64,000 bases of DNA. Source: Synaphobranchus kaupii (Eukaryota; Chordata; Actinopteri; Anguilliformes; Synaphobranchidae). Positions 1-13,612 of the stretch are shown here, in pieces. Made by a program: the position numbers and the translations under genes. Where the stretch lies: the NCBI GenBank assembly GCA_029718625.1, contig CM056376.1, positions 91,733,358 through 91,797,357 of the forward strand, read 5' to 3'. A model generated the notes under the pieces. It had not been told where the DNA came from. It searched no databases and saw nothing but the letters and a program-made list of their open reading frames with translations. The stretch's first letter is position 1. The number at the start of each line of letters is the position of its first letter.

Positions 1-229
1 TACATTACATGAATTTATAGTCTAGTAACAGTCTAGACATATTATTTACTACAGCAGTTAAATGTCCTGCAATTGAGAGGCAATGAGGCAGAGCTCAGCA
101 CAAACAGTGTAAAGAGTGTAAATGTGAAAACAAGCATCTTTGAAGCTAAGAGTGAAAGGCTTTACTGAAACCTGGATTCAGACTCTGTCCGGGGCCCTTA
201 GCAGCTGGAACGAGAGAAAGAAGGCCTAC

Positions 230-330
230 CCCTTCAGCGACAGTCTGCGAGAAGTCTTTTGCCAAAGGTCCAAACAGGATGGCGTTGATTGATGTGTGTC
301 CTGAAGGCAGGTTCTGCTGATCCTCATACT
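230..330 (-). CDS. Internal exon (third of three), unrecognised protein
   Basis: The acceptor is a TCTGTCTCAG tract just above base 330 and the donor is GTAGGC at 229-224. The exon is 101 bp: two bases complete a Glu codon begun in the previous exon, then 33 codons follow, beginning YEDQQNLPSG and containing INAILFGPLAKDF. It ends in phase 0 (Ala-Glu-Gly). Read-through past the donor meets a stop near 146, as expected for intron. The content is mixed hydrophobic and polar, like a folded globular domain, with no low complexity. I see no family signature. Certainty that it is an exon is good; certainty about function is nil. Confidence 0.78.
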
Positions 331-497
331 CTGAGACAGACAAAATGAAATTGGATGAGTGACATACAAACGTTTGCAATAATATGATTGTGCTGGTCTG
401 ATGAGAGGGGTGGGATTCTAACCAAAGCCGTCTGTGTACTTTCCTCCAGCTGCTCTAGTTTCCTCCTCCACTTGAAACAGGCACAGCCCTAACTTAT

Positions 498-826
498 GTG
501 TGGTGTGAGAGTTGTCCATTGTGCATTGTGTGTGTTTTTCTGTGTGTGTGTGGGTGTGTATGCGTTTCTATGCGTGTGTGTGTGTGTATATATGTGCGTG
601 TGCATTTCTGTGAGTGTGTGTGGGTGTGTATGCGTTTCTGCGTGTGTGTGTGTGTATGCATTTCTGTGTGTGTGGGTGTGACACGCACAGAAATGCATAC
701 ACACCCACACACGCACAGAAACACATACACACCCACAAGCACACAAAAACGCACACACACCCACACTCACAGAAACGCATACACACCCACACACTCACAG
801 AAACGCATACACACCCACACAGAGAA
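498..826. repeat. Head-to-head TG/CA-rich palindromic satellite
   Basis: Bases about 525-680 are TG-rich with a recurring GGGTGTGTATGCGTTTCTG unit of about 30-40 bp. From about 681 the same unit runs in the opposite orientation (CAGAAACGCATACACACCC) to 826. The two halves are an imperfect inverted repeat of about 150 bp per arm with almost no spacer, so either strand could form a long hairpin, and the alternating purine-pyrimidine tract could adopt Z-DNA. It abuts the truncated left end of the Tc1 element that follows. Confidence 0.9.
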
Positions 827-2291
<1,465 letters not shown>

Positions 2292-2325
2292 TATATATAT
2301 ATTTATATATATATATTTTTTAATG
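2292..2325. repeat. AT dinucleotide repeat at Tc1 target site
   Basis: A TATATATATATTTATATATATATA tract directly follows the right Tc1 end. Tc1 elements insert at TA, so the microsatellite is probably the target. Confidence 0.85.
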
Positions 2326-2638
2326 ATTTCAGACGTACATAGTACAGGCCATCTGAGCTCCCCAATTTCAGTCATGTCACCAATTAGACGCAGTCTGAAA
2401 TGATGCACCAAACAAGTCTCACTCTCTGGCTCGATATTTAATCACGGACCTTCCTTTGACATTGGAGGCTGGCTGAGGAGCAAGGGACTAGGTCTGATAA
2501 TACCCTCAGTATTGCACGGGGTATGGTAATTACCATCTGCTCAACTGTGGCAATCTGTTAAGGACTTCTGAAAGATCTTGCAAATCACATTCAATAGAAA
2601 CTGCATGCTGAAAATCGTAAAACGTAAAAAACGTAAAA

Positions 2639-2848
2639 GGGCAGCAATGTGGCAAGAAGGTTAAAGACCTTGACTTGTGTTGCACTGTCCCTGCACCCTT
2701 GGGCAAGGTACTTAACCTGAACCGAATTGCTTCAGTAAATATCCAGTTGTACAAATGAATAAGAGATACAATGTCAGCTGCATAAGTCACTGAGGACAAA
2801 GTAATCTGCTTAGCAAATAAATGGCGTAAATCTGGCTGGCCGACAGTC
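2639..2848 (+). mobile_element. Degenerate tRNA-derived SINE copy
   Basis: The segment GGGCAAGGTACTTAACCTGA, then GCTTCAGTAAATATCCAGTT, matches in order the body of the better-preserved SINE at 11796-12010, which lies in the opposite orientation. The head (GGCAGCAATGTGGCAAGAAGG) and tail (TCTGCTTAGCAAATAAATGG) are recognisable but eroded. No target duplication was found. Confidence 0.7.
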
Positions 2849-2851
2849 TTA

Positions 2852-3919
2852 GGGCCGGATTCAGAGATGGCCAACTTAAGTCATGCACTTAAGTGCCTTT
2901 CCTGCACGGTTTTAATGCGGGATGAGATACGCCGTATTCTAACCTGTGCTACGCAGGTGCGTTTCTCAAAATTTGGGTGGCACAGGGCATGATATTCTAA
3001 TGACCTGTTTCTTGTACCTGCCCCCTGGGTTGCCACCTTTCTACTAAAGAAGTGTGTGGGGGTATACATTTTCAACGTGTCAGTGACAGTGCCTTTAATA
3101 ACCGCATTTGCCTTTGTAAAATCCTGCACGTTCTCTTGCATGATGGGGAAGGCAGTGAACGTATTAATCCATCACATTGATAAAATGATAGCTCCTATTG
3201 ATGACTTGGATATACCCATGACTCAATCAAAAGAAATAATCGCTGGACAGTGGTTGCACGCAATATTATTAAGTAAACAAATACATCGTTGGATTTTTTT
3301 ATTTTAAATTTTATCTTTTTTTAACGATTTACCTAATAATGTCATGTAGCCTACAGTGGTGTAACACAATAGCCAATATGCCACGTCAACTTACTTTCAA
3401 CAATAATTTTGGTGAAGCTGTGCTGTGCTCTGTCAAAGCGAATATGATCCAGACACTGTCTATCAATTAATCCATCTAATATTGGTCTGGTATGATATAC
3501 CAGATGGTCAATCATGGCCTATTTGTACGTATCTTTCTTTTTATGACAGCTCTTTTATAATTGTAAGTAGGCTAGGCAAAGGAAAATCACCAATAAAAAA
3601 AGACCAATATTATTTTCAAAGAACATGCACTCATTCTAATATCCATTTTTGCAAAAGATGCTGTATTTTTCATAATCATTTATTGGCGGCGCTAGACATA
3701 AACTACCTTTTTTTTTCTAACAAAGTTGCAGGGAAAAAATTATTAAGTGGAAACACATTATCATCAAATCTCCACCCCGCGCGCTTAATGGCGTGTATAT
3801 ACTGCAGAGACGCTTAAAACAGCGGATAAGTCAAACGTCTGAATCACAAATATCTTAAATTACGCGGAATTTCGGGAGTAAGTCCAATTTGCGCGTAATC
3901 TCAACTCTGAATCCGGCCC
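2852..3919. mobile_element. PIF/Harbinger-type non-autonomous transposon
   Basis: Both ends carry a 15-bp perfect terminal inverted repeat (GGGCCGGATTCAGAG), and the element is flanked by the trinucleotide TTA on each side (2849-2851 and 3920-3922). A 3-bp TTA/TAA duplication with a GG-starting repeat is the hallmark of PIF/Harbinger. No transposase or Myb-like reading frame is visible, so it depends on an autonomous relative. It lies in the intron between the 230-330 and 5508-5583 exons. Confidence 0.85.
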
Positions 3920-4740
3920 TTAGTAGTTAAAAAAAAGAAGAAAAAAAGAAGAAGAAAAAAAAACAACCATCGCATCAGAGTGCTGACGGGCAGCGGGTGT
4001 GTTGACTGACAGTTCAAAGAAAATCTGCAAGAAATACCATTGGCTACATCAAACTCCAACCGCAACTGACCTGATTTCAGCCCTCTCTTCATTCAGCCGA
4101 CAACCTTGTGAAATGCGGTTCAGCGGCACTGCCGGGTTCAGACAATGCCAGGACTATTAAATGCAAGCAGGGGCAATAATGTGGGTGTTTACGTGCAGTT
4201 TAATGCTGTCAGCTAGTCTTGAGGTAACGTGATAATTAATGAGTGAATATGCACTGAAAGCAGTGTGGCACACTGGAATGTGAAGGTTACGGCCGTTATA
4301 AAGGCTGCATCGCAGGTTTGCCTCCCCATACAGTACGTTTACATTTGTATTAAGAAAAGGCCTTTTCTAATATAAAAAATTCATGAGCACTTTTGGTCTG
4401 CAGTGAAAAACATGAGAAAATAGGGGGCTCTGTGAGTAAAAAGCCTTATCACAGCGAGCAGCCAGCTGCTAGCATGCGAGTCACCAAGAAGAGATTTGCA
4501 CAAACATGGCCATTACAAAAAAGCACCCCTCTCCACTAAAAAAATATGTTAAATAGCTAAAACCTATTTAAATAAATTCTGACAAACAGCTTACATTTCC
4601 AAGCAGCGAAAACCAGCCAGCAGACCAGTTGATACAGAATAGCCGTTCACAATCTGGCCTCAGAAATTTCAACAAAATAATATTTAAAGATAAAAATATG
4701 AAGTGATTTAAACACATTGGAGTTCACGTATCATTTACAT

Positions 4741-5471
4741 CAGTGGTTCTCAACCCTGGTCCTGGGGACCCCCTGTGTATGCTGGTTTTCGTTCCAACCA
4801 CAATTGCAATACTTTTTTTAACAAGCTGTTAATTTTTCTTAATTAGGTGTTTTTAATGTTTAGAGGGATTATTTACATTCTTAAGCCACATTATGTTAGT
4901 AATAGCTATGCATGCCATGAAGAATAAAAGTCCAATATTCACATTGTGCTGTATTGTAAACAATTAAAAGGAGGTAAAAAATGTTTTAACTGATCAAATT
5001 AAAGACTGAGGTGAATCAATTGGCTCATAATTGGTGAAATTGTGGACACATGGCCACTAAAACTAACCGTTTGGTAAATAATGAAGAATTCAAAGACAAA
5101 GCAAATGATAACGAGCCAAACCTGCATTGTGTTAACAAGTTTAAGGAAAAAATTATGAAGGAACTTAAACTTGTGTTCAATTACCTAATTAGGAGCCTAT
5201 TCACCTGAGTTCTTACCTCTTCTTTGTAATTGTTTGCAATATAACACAATAAGCATAACGAACATGGGATTTTCTTTCTTCAAAGCATGCATAGCTATTG
5301 CTAACATAACATGGCTTAAGAGAGTAAAGAGTTTAAAGTGTTCTCTCTATACAATAAAAACACCTAATTAAGAAAAAATAACAGCTTGTTAAAATTCTGG
5401 TATTGCAATTGTGGTTGGAACGAAAACCAGCATACACAGGGGGTCCCCAGGACCAGGGTTGAGAACCACTG
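4741..5471. mobile_element. hAT fold-back MITE with 8-bp target duplication
   Basis: The ends CAGTGGTTCTCAACCCTGGT and its complement are flanked by identical 8-mers ATTTACAT (4733-4740 and 5472-5479), diagnostic of hAT transposons. The first 70 bp of the two ends are nearly identical, and the inverted similarity continues inward with decreasing identity almost to the middle (for example TAATAGCTATGCATGC against its complement near 5288), so the whole 731 bp is one large imperfect palindrome. No coding capacity. Its right target duplication ends 28 bases from the 5' splice site of the host exon at 5508-5583. Confidence 0.93.
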
Positions 5472-5507
5472 ATTTACATCATCTGGCCATCTGCTGTTGT
5501 AACGCAC

Positions 5508-5583
5508 CTTGAATCACAGTCTTCAGAATGTAGTCATAGTCACCTTCGCTGGATGCCAAAGGGAATTTCTGAAGAACTTTTGC
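5508..5583 (-). CDS. Internal exon (second of three), unrecognised protein
   Basis: The acceptor is TACATTTCAG just above 5583 and the donor GTGCGTT occupies 5507-5501. The 76-bp exon reads as 25 codons plus one base: AKVLQKFPL, then a polar turn (SSEGDYDY), then ILKTVIQ. It continues the frame of the 7346-7461 exon exactly (that exon ends with a complete Lys codon) and supplies the first base of the codon completed in the 230-330 exon. Only this frame is open in phase with both neighbours. No family recognised. Confidence 0.8.
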
Positions 5584-6559
5584 CTGAAATGTAACAAAGA
5601 TATGAAGGTAAGGGGAAGAATGGAAAGTTAAGAATCTCCATTAAGGTATTTGTATTTACATTTTCTTCAATGGATTCTGCTCTTGCATTTGATACAGGCT
5701 CCACAGATGAGCACAGATGGCGCAGCAGTTGTCGTCTCGTCAGGCCACAGCATTAGTAGCTATAGTCAGAAGCAGTTCGTGGAAATTAAGTTTGAAATTA
5801 AGTTTTGTTCAGTAATACTCATTTGAGCATCTCGGGACAATACAAAAAGACCGTCTGTGCGTTTCTTGTTTTATTTTTTCCACACGATACATCGTTGAGC
5901 TCACTGAAAGTCAGCTATTTTCCCATAGGAATACATTGAGCAGCAGAGACCAACCAACCTAGTGACGTCACGACCGCAGTTGGTCCAAGATGGCTGCACC
6001 CTAGTGGAAAAAAAGCTAATTTCAACTTCTTTTTCCAGCAAATACGGGTGGGTTTGAGATTTGAACGCACGATCATATCTAATTTAAGGTAAAATGCTAA
6101 CGAACCAGAGCCACTTTACAGAGTGCTTCATGTCCCCTTTAAGGTAAAAGAGCGTATAACGTTACAATCAAGACCCGAGAAAGCTGTTACGTTAGCTAAC
6201 GTTAGCCAGCTCAGGTAACGTTATGGTTCGCAACCAAAGAATATGTAAAATCTATTGTTTTTGGCATTCCTTGTTGTCATATGTGATCCACAATTTACAA
6301 ATCTGAAATCAGAATAGATCTAGCTTAATCGGTTCAAAAGATATAATGCTAAAATCAACGCTTTTTTGGGCCACTGAGCCAATTCAATTGATAGGCAAGC
6401 AACGTTAGCTAGCTGTCTGTGCACTGCAAATTATGTTAGCATAGCAAGCCATCTCACTAGCTAGCTATTTATTTTTATTTTCTACAGATCACAGCAACCC
6501 TGAACAAGCACTGAACGTAACCAACCCTGAACAAGCCCTGAACATGACTAACATAACAC

Positions 6560-6833
6560 TGTCGCCTGCCTAGCTACTTGGGCTGTGTAGGGTGGCTCGT
6601 TTTTTCATATGGAGCGAAACACCCTCGATCTCACACTAGCCCTGTCGTTTTCTCTTCTCCTGACTGCAAAACCATTGTTACTATCTTCGTTGCAGGGAGT
6701 TTTTCCATGCCACTATTGCCTTTGGCTTGCTCTAGAGGGCGTTTATATGCTGTGTTTTTATGTGAAGCGTATTGTGACGACTGGTTGTGAAATGCACTAT
6801 ATAAATAAATACAGATTTTATTTGATTTGATTG
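6560..6833 (+). mobile_element. LINE 3' end fragment
   Basis: A widespread teleost retrotransposon tail is recognisable: GCAGGGAGTTTTTCCATGCC, then TTTGGCTTGCTCTAGAGG, then CACTATATAAATAAATACAG, ending in a short TTTGATTTGATTG tail. Only the 3' untranslated part is present, as usual for 5'-truncated LINEs. The clade (L2-like or Rex-like) is uncertain. Confidence 0.65.
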
Positions 6834-7025
6834 TTGTAGTGTGTTGTTATTGCACATTGATCAATAATAGCCCCAGTGACCGGCGGCAGAAATTACAGAT
6901 TTGTTCATTTTCCATCCATATTTGTTGTAAATGTGCACTGCCACTACTAGATAAACTTCCGGGTTTGCCAAGCCAAGCCTTGTTTTCGTTTTTAAAATGG
7001 CCGCCGTGAGACTAAAGTGAATAGT

Positions 7026-7210
7026 ATGGAACCCATGATTGGCTAAATGGCTCTAAGTTATCAAGGGTCTGCGGTATCAAACGAGCCTCAAACCATCACT
7101 CTGCTGCCAGATATGCAGTAGATATGGATGGATCACTTTAAGAGTTGTTTCTCCTGACTCATTCTCCTATTGAACTCAATGGAAAAATAAGTCAGAAGAA
7201 ACAACCCTTC
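7026..7210. mobile_element. Fragment of palindromic MITE core
   Basis: GGCTAAATGGCTCTAAGTTA, CAAACCATCACTCTGCTGCC and GATATGGATGGATCACTTTA match, in the same order, the core of the large fold-back element at 40227-42592 and, inverted, the block at 50208-50618. The fragment includes the palindrome centre (CTCCTATTGAACTCAATGG) but lacks the outer arms. Confidence 0.75.
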
Positions 7211-7345
7211 ATACTTTGGCATTTAACATACAAATGGCATTTAACAGAGATCTGTGTCACAGAGAGTGAGATGTGGGTCACACACATGGAGAGGAGAAAG
7301 AGAGAGAGTGAGAGAGAATAAAAACCTGTATTCTCAAGCACTAAC

Positions 7346-7461
7346 CTTCACAAACGTGTCTGAACAAGCAGAGGAGAGGCTCAGATGCGGTATGGGAACC
7401 CTCTGGAAGTGAGTGGGAACTTGTGTCCCAGTGTCTGTGACCACACAGATAGGCATGATAC
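7346..7461 (-). CDS. Internal exon (first of three), unrecognised protein
   Basis: The acceptor is CTTCCTGTCCCAG just above 7461 and the donor GTTAGTG lies at 7345-7339. The exon is 116 bp: two bases completing a codon, then 38 codons beginning IMPICVVTDTGTQVP and ending CSDTFVK in phase 0. A hydrophobic strand (PICVVT) is followed by a proline-containing loop. No stop in the used frame. Upstream exons must end with one codon base; I could not place one above 7461 with confidence. Confidence 0.78.
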
Positions 7462-10400
7462 CTGGGACAGGAAGAAGAGATAAGGACTCCATTACCTCTT
7501 AAAATGCCCTAGATTTAAGAACTCCATTACCCATGAAGCAGTGCCTGAGGCAAGAAAGATACAGTACAGATATGAAAAAGCTGCATCTATTTTAAAGTAA
7601 ATACATTAATAAAAGATCCACACTCAACATTTTCCATTAAACAATGAATTAATGGCAGCAAATCTGGAGTGGGTTCTCACTTCAGCGTTCAGGTTAAAGG
7701 AAAAATTCTTCCAAAAATATCAAAAATTTATTTTCTTTTACTATCAGCAGATTATAACTCAAACACCCACAGCACAGTAAGTATAATACTCAGCTTGGCA
7801 AGACACTCCAAATATTTATACAAGTTAGACTACTCCAAATGACAAAGGTTGGAAGAACTAATCAATATCAATCATCTATACATGGTTGAGTGCTTGTGCT
7901 CTCTCCATCAAGAAACTTGGTGTGTCAATATGATGTTCCTATCTTTTAAACTTTTCCTGAGTGTGTACACATCAGTTTCCCTTGACTCAAGCTCCCATAG
8001 TTCATTTAAAAAGTAATTGGCTATGATGATTATGAGATGTTTGGTGAAATGCTTGATGGGAACTGCATTAAAAGCCAAATTGGAAGACTAGTTAGTGTGA
8101 GCATGACAGAAATATATAACCTACAAAGTCAAATTCAGCTAGATTTGGTAAGATTACTACAACAAACACAAGGTACAGCATATGTATTGAACCAAGTGCT
8201 GTGACTTTTTCCCTTTTGAAACAGATGCACATAGATGATTCTGGAACATATTTAAAATATCACATTTATGAAATATAAATGCCAAGATACTAAAACAGAA
8301 TCATAACGGTGCTTGTATGCAGCTGTAAAACTGATGAATTGTAAATGTGCAAATTCAATTAGCAAACATTTAATAAAATGCATGCATTACCCACGGATGG
8401 TCATGCTTCTATAAATTATAGCATTTATGTATAAAAGGAAAATACAAACAAATTGAGCAAATGCTTGGGGAAAATAAAAATAAAATGAAAATGCGAAAAT
8501 TAAGCAGATTTTTCCTTTCAGCCATAGATGACAGCCCCCGTCAGGCTGGTTTCCCCCTGTGCCACCTGTTAAGAGACATGCACTGTGGAGCCACACGTAC
8601 TCAACATCTGTGGACTCAGTCAGTCAGTCAGTTAGTCAGTGAGTCTGCCAGGCCTCCAGGGGCACTGTTCCCCGTTAGAGCCAGGAGAAGGAACCGGCAG
8701 AGCGAGACACAGCCACTGCTGTAATTTGTGAGGGGATTCTCTGAAATTCAGCTGATCTGCCAAGCATAAAAATGGAGTAGATTAAAAAAAATAAAATAAC
8801 GCGCTAACTGAAGAGAAAGGTTGGCCTTTAAAGAGGGAACGCTACGCTGCTCTCTCTCTCGGCTCGGTCAGGAGGAGGCGGCCTCTGCCCTGCCGGTCCC
8901 CAAAGGGAAAGTAGGACTACAGAGACGTACGGCGGGGACGGCTGAGTGACACCGCGCCTAAATACCACTCCCCGCCCCGCGACTTCACCGGGAAAATGTC
9001 AGAGCTCGGGCGCCCTGCGGAGGGGCAGCGGCTGTGCCATCCCTCCTGGTGATACAGGCACCCAGGCCCTGCTCGTTACCGAACAGCCCCTAATTAACCG
9101 AAATCTCAGCGCAGTACACATGGCATGGCACGCAGCGGGTAATGCCTGCTTGCAGAGTTTCGTTTTCTGGGGACGTCTAACGAGCACGCAGCGCACGAGT
9201 GCTGTCCCGTGCTTTGTTTTATTTTTTTATTTTTTTTGAGGATTCATAACGAAGATTAATGATGCCCCTTTCCGTGAAGAAATAATAAACAACCTCTTCC
9301 AGAATTTTTTTTAAAAAACTGCCGTTTTAACAGTTACTTATTCCAGTCCAGCACCTGAATGTGGTGATTTCATAATCAACATTTATAAGACGAATGGCTT
9401 GTACGAGCATTGAGCTGCAAAATCGTAATTAATTGGCATCTGAGATTTCAACAGACAGAAGAAACCCCCCCAAAAACACAGCTGTCATTTGAAGATTGCT
9501 CATTCATTTCAGTGCTTTTCGTTTGTTTGGCTGTTTTACTGACTGTTCTTCGATTGATAATACGAGAATGAGAGAAAGCAACAGGCTGGATGCTCCAACG
9601 GAATTGGTGAGCTGGGGTTTTTCGCATTGCCAAAAGCCCTGGCCTCTGCCACTATGCTCTTCCAAGCAGCTTGGCCCTGGCTCACGGCCATGATCGCCAC
9701 CAACATGATGCTGTAGCTTGTCGTGTCTATCAAAGCGGATCCTTATTTTCTCCAGTCACAGCGATGCCTGGTAGATGTTCCCTGACATATGGGCAAAAGT
9801 CATTTGGCCAGGGTAAACACCATTCAGTCACACTAGTGCACACAGCCAGGGTGAACTTCAGCAAATAACTCACAGGATTCTGTGGTGCCGTGGGCGTATG
9901 TAACCGGTGCAGAAGTGATTATGACGGGCGTGTGGGCAGACGCTCCACTGGAGGTCCTGCCCCCTCCAGCTGAGAGTGAGGTCCGTGAACCTTTCTGCAG
10001 CCGCGCTGTCTTCGCCGACGTGTCAGAACATAAAGGGGCCGCTGTTGAGGAGCGATGCGCGCGGACCCCGCTGTGATTTAAAGGGAAGTGGAAATCCTTT
10101 TACTGGCCTCATTGCAATTCCGCTGCTAGCACAAAAAAAGGCAAATCTCTGCTTCTCAGAAGTGGATTGCTGACTCCCTCAGCACAGAAGTGCCCCGGGT
10201 TGCCGGCTCTTAACCTGGAGGGCCACAGTCGTCCAAGCCCTCCTTAAATCATCATCACGTCCGTAGCCATTTGGACTAATCAAGCTTAATAAATGGGTCC
10301 AGTTAAGGTTCCCCCACTCTCAGGTGTAGTGACATAAAACGCAGGTTGTGGACCGGGCTCCGAGCAGAATTGAGCCGTGTGGGTGGAGTGCAATTTAATG

Positions 10401-11788
10401 TTACGCACAGCTTTTTAATCTGAACACAGCACGCAGCACCCTGGGAAGGACCCAGAGGTCGGCGGGGGGGGAGGGGGAGAATTCACCGGAATGCAGCGCG
10501 GCAAGGGAACAGGGTGTTCTGGCCTGATGAGTGGGCCGCGGTCTCGCAGCGCGGCGGCACAATTCTGTTGTGACCGATGAGGCGTGTTGGTGTTCTTAAG
10601 CAGCAGAGAGCGGCTGTCAACCCGCCGCAGCTCGATAAGAATATCGGCATGCTGGCTTTCATCACTCTCACCACCCCCAGCCCCCAGCCCCCACCGTCAG
10701 ACTTTCCTCAGTATTCCGGCTCAGATACCACCAACTGTTATGAAGGCTTTCACCCCAAACAGGCTGCAGCTGTCAGTGTACAGACCCTAGGTTAAATAAA
10801 AAAAATGGGATGGGGGGGGGGGGTTTGCATTCTCTCTGTATCTCTGTATCTCTGACTCTCACACACACGCACGGTTTCGCCCGGCTTTTCATGCATGAAG
10901 AAATCATTTTTCTTTGTCTCACACGTTCATGTCATTTAATTCTTTCCAAGATCACAAAATCTACGTAATTCAAATCTTGTGCCTCGTGGGCTTCGGACCA
11001 TGTATATGCACAAATTTCTGCACGCAAGCACGCATTCATTCACGCACACGCACGCACACGCACGCACACACACACACACACAAAACCAGCCTTCCAGTTT
11101 GCTTTTCCACCCTCCTGGGGCTTTGTGCTGCTGTGGCAACACAGTTAGAATCAAACTAATTAATCCTGGGGAAGGATCCAGGTGTTAATCACACGGATTT
11201 CACTGCAAGGAGGAAATACTCACATTGAGAGGAGAGGAGCCTTTTTCTACATTCCACAGCTTAAAACACACAATTTCATCAATAAAACATTGATATTTGC
11301 TGTGGATCCAGAGGAAAAAAAATAAATAAATACAGTTAACATAACTTACACTGTGTTGTTTAGCTAAAAGCTTTGCAGAATAATTCACATTCTGCACCAG
11401 CCCCATTCTAATCATTCCACCCAGGAGCCAGTTCACTCTAGGGAGCTGGAATTAAACAGTACACGTGAGTACCACAATCTCCTCAACATCCATATCAACG
11501 AATAGGCTAACCCACAAACATTTAAACATAATGTGCACACAAACACTCATATGTTAGCATATCCAGGTCAATGCAACATCCATTCTACATTTGTAAGCAA
11601 AAATACCCAAGCTACTCTGCAAAATCAACATTTTCATGACAGTTGTGTATCAGAAAATGAAACTCTGCAACATTGCGTTGCAGATCTTGCTAGTTGGCAA
11701 CTTTATTATTTGTGATTGAGTGCATCTCTGGCACCTGCGGTCTAAATTATCAGGTATGCATTTTTTTCCAAAATACAATTAAAAATTT
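7462..11788. other. Non-coding region, no gene placed
   Basis: No exon or mobile element could be supported. The stretch has a CpG-rich patch at about 8830-9070 and another at about 9990-10600 that could mark promoter or exon sequence of the minus-strand gene below, but no splice-consistent exon was found. A G-run lies at 10812-10830 and a CA-rich tract (CACGCACACGCACG...) at 11041-11083. Confidence 0.5.
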
Positions 11789-11795
11789 GTAGACA

Positions 11796-12010
11796 TTACA
11801 TTACAGGCATTTAGCAGACACTCTTATCCAGAGCGACTTACACAACTTTTTATCATGCTTTATATATTATCCATTTATACAGCTGGATATACTGAAGCAA
11901 TTCAGGTTAAGTACCTTGCTCAAGGGTACAACGGCAGTGACCTACCTGGGAATCGAACCTGAAACCTTTCGGTTACAAGGCCAGTTCCTTAACCATTATA
12001 CTACACTGCC
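11796..12010 (-). mobile_element. tRNA-derived SINE
   Basis: Read on the minus strand, the head holds an RNA polymerase III A box (TAGTATAATGG) and a B box (GGTTCGATTCC); the body continues with CAAGGTACTTAACCTGAATT and ends with GGATAAGAGTGTCTGCTAAATG-type sequence, a tail shared with L2-clade LINEs in fishes, then TAATGTAATG. Direct repeats GTAGACA at 11789-11795 and 12011-12017 are the target duplication. This is the best copy in the window; degraded copies lie at 2639-2848 and 18873-18990. Confidence 0.88.
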
Positions 12011-12017
12011 GTAGACA

Positions 12018-13612
12018 CCATACAACTGTATTTTTGTCCTTTAATGAGGTTAATTGCCATTATGTCTCTGAAATCTGTCTTGCGTAACAAGCCATACTCA
12101 ACTACTACACAAACAGGCGGACAGACACGCGTTGATACGGTAAAATAAGACAAACAGTACAAACAGTTGTAGCACGTTTCATTAATAAAAGATCAAGTGG
12201 CTCATGATTTGCTTTGTTTTGCTATTCATTCTGTACTCATGATGTTATTATGTCGTCAGGAACTTGATGTTACGCAGCAATTATATTTCGGATAACTTTT
12301 GTTAACTTGGGAGAAAGGTGGAAACAGGGTTTTTAAACTCTGTGGCATATTGGGGACTTCCAGCACAGACAGCAGCTTGCAGTGCAGGTCTGTGAAAACA
12401 CACCTGTGTAAAGATAGCCACATCTTGGTCTCCTAATGCACTGTGGCTGTTAGAAGCAATGCGTCTGTAAATAAGCCTGTCCCACCTGTCAGAAGCCATG
12501 GAACTAGCGTTGAGCTAGTGAGGCTCGTCGTTAGCAACACTTGAGTTCTAAATTCGGTTGGAGCTTCTCGCTTTCAGACACAAAATGTTCAGGGAAACCT
12601 GAAGTGGAGCCAAACGCCAAAGCATTGGCATTCCCTCACAGGGATTCCAGGTAGAACTAGTTGAGCACTAGGGCCGGGCAGTATACCTTATTTTTCGCTA
12701 TACCAGTATGAGCAAAACCTAACAGGAATTGAGAAATCCGGTCCGGATATTTTCAGTCCCAAAAGGAAGAAATGTCCGGTTAAGTGACTGGTCAGCCTAT
12801 TTAATTCCAAACCTTGTATTTTCAGGTTGCATTAGGGTTTTTAATGTTTACTACTTTTGAATGTTAATCAATATTTCATGCCGTTCAGAGTTCATATTTC
12901 TAATAAAAACAGTTTTTACAGTTGCAGTTCAGTTTACTTCTCGTGTGATTTGTATTGGAAAACCAAATACCATCAAATACCAACAATAATATGAAAAATA
13001 TCATGATATGACATTTTGGCCATATTGCCCAGCCCTGCTATCTACCCAGAAAAGCATTTTGCCAGCTGTTCTGGTTAAATAGCCTACCTAATGGTACAAC
13101 AGCAAACCCTGGGATTTGCAACAACTTCTTCCTCTTCCAGTTGCATACCCACTTTGCCACACTTCTTCCCTTGCCCATGCTCTCAAACTTGGGCATGGTT
13201 TTGCTCTTGGCCTATACCCCTGCCACCCTCTGAGAACCTGCCTCTTTCCCTGAGCTGACACTTACAGGGGCTCTGCACTCACTAGGTAGCCTACCCTGCA
13301 AGGGTGGGGTACTTCCTTGCTTGCAGGAGCAGGAGATTCAGGGAGAGCCTAAAAGGGAAGGAATCCCACTTCTGGAACCCCACAGTCCATCAATGGGAGA
13401 TGATATTAGCAGTGTACAGACCCAGCACCCATACAGTGAGATCACACTCATACTATTGGACTAGCCAACACAGGAGGCTGCATCCACCATTCTAAGCAGA
13501 TGCTTTGCAGACAGAAAAGACAAAGAAAGACAGCAAATTCAACTCTTTATGTCTTTGGGTATTTCACAGTAAAGAAAATCAGATCAAAAACGTCTACGAT
13601 GTAAAAAAAGCC
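12018..13612. other. Non-coding DNA around one hAT-like element
   Basis: Apart from the element at 12669-13039 I see no gene, RNA or repeat here. Open frames are short and lack splice or codon support. Confidence 0.5.
12669..13039. mobile_element. hAT-like miniature element
   Basis: The ends AGGGCCGGGCAGTATACC and, inverted, AGGGCTGGGCAATATGGCC form the imperfect terminal repeat of a common teleost hAT miniature element. ATACCAGTATG near the left and CATGATATGACATTTTGGCC near the right are typical sub-terminal parts. No coding sequence. Flanking octamers are not identical, so the target duplication is unproven. Confidence 0.7.

Noticed and set aside
8830..9070. CpG-rich patch as the promoter of the minus-strand gene
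   Set aside because: Position would suit an upstream promoter, but the 7346-7461 exon begins mid-codon and no exon linking it to this patch was found.
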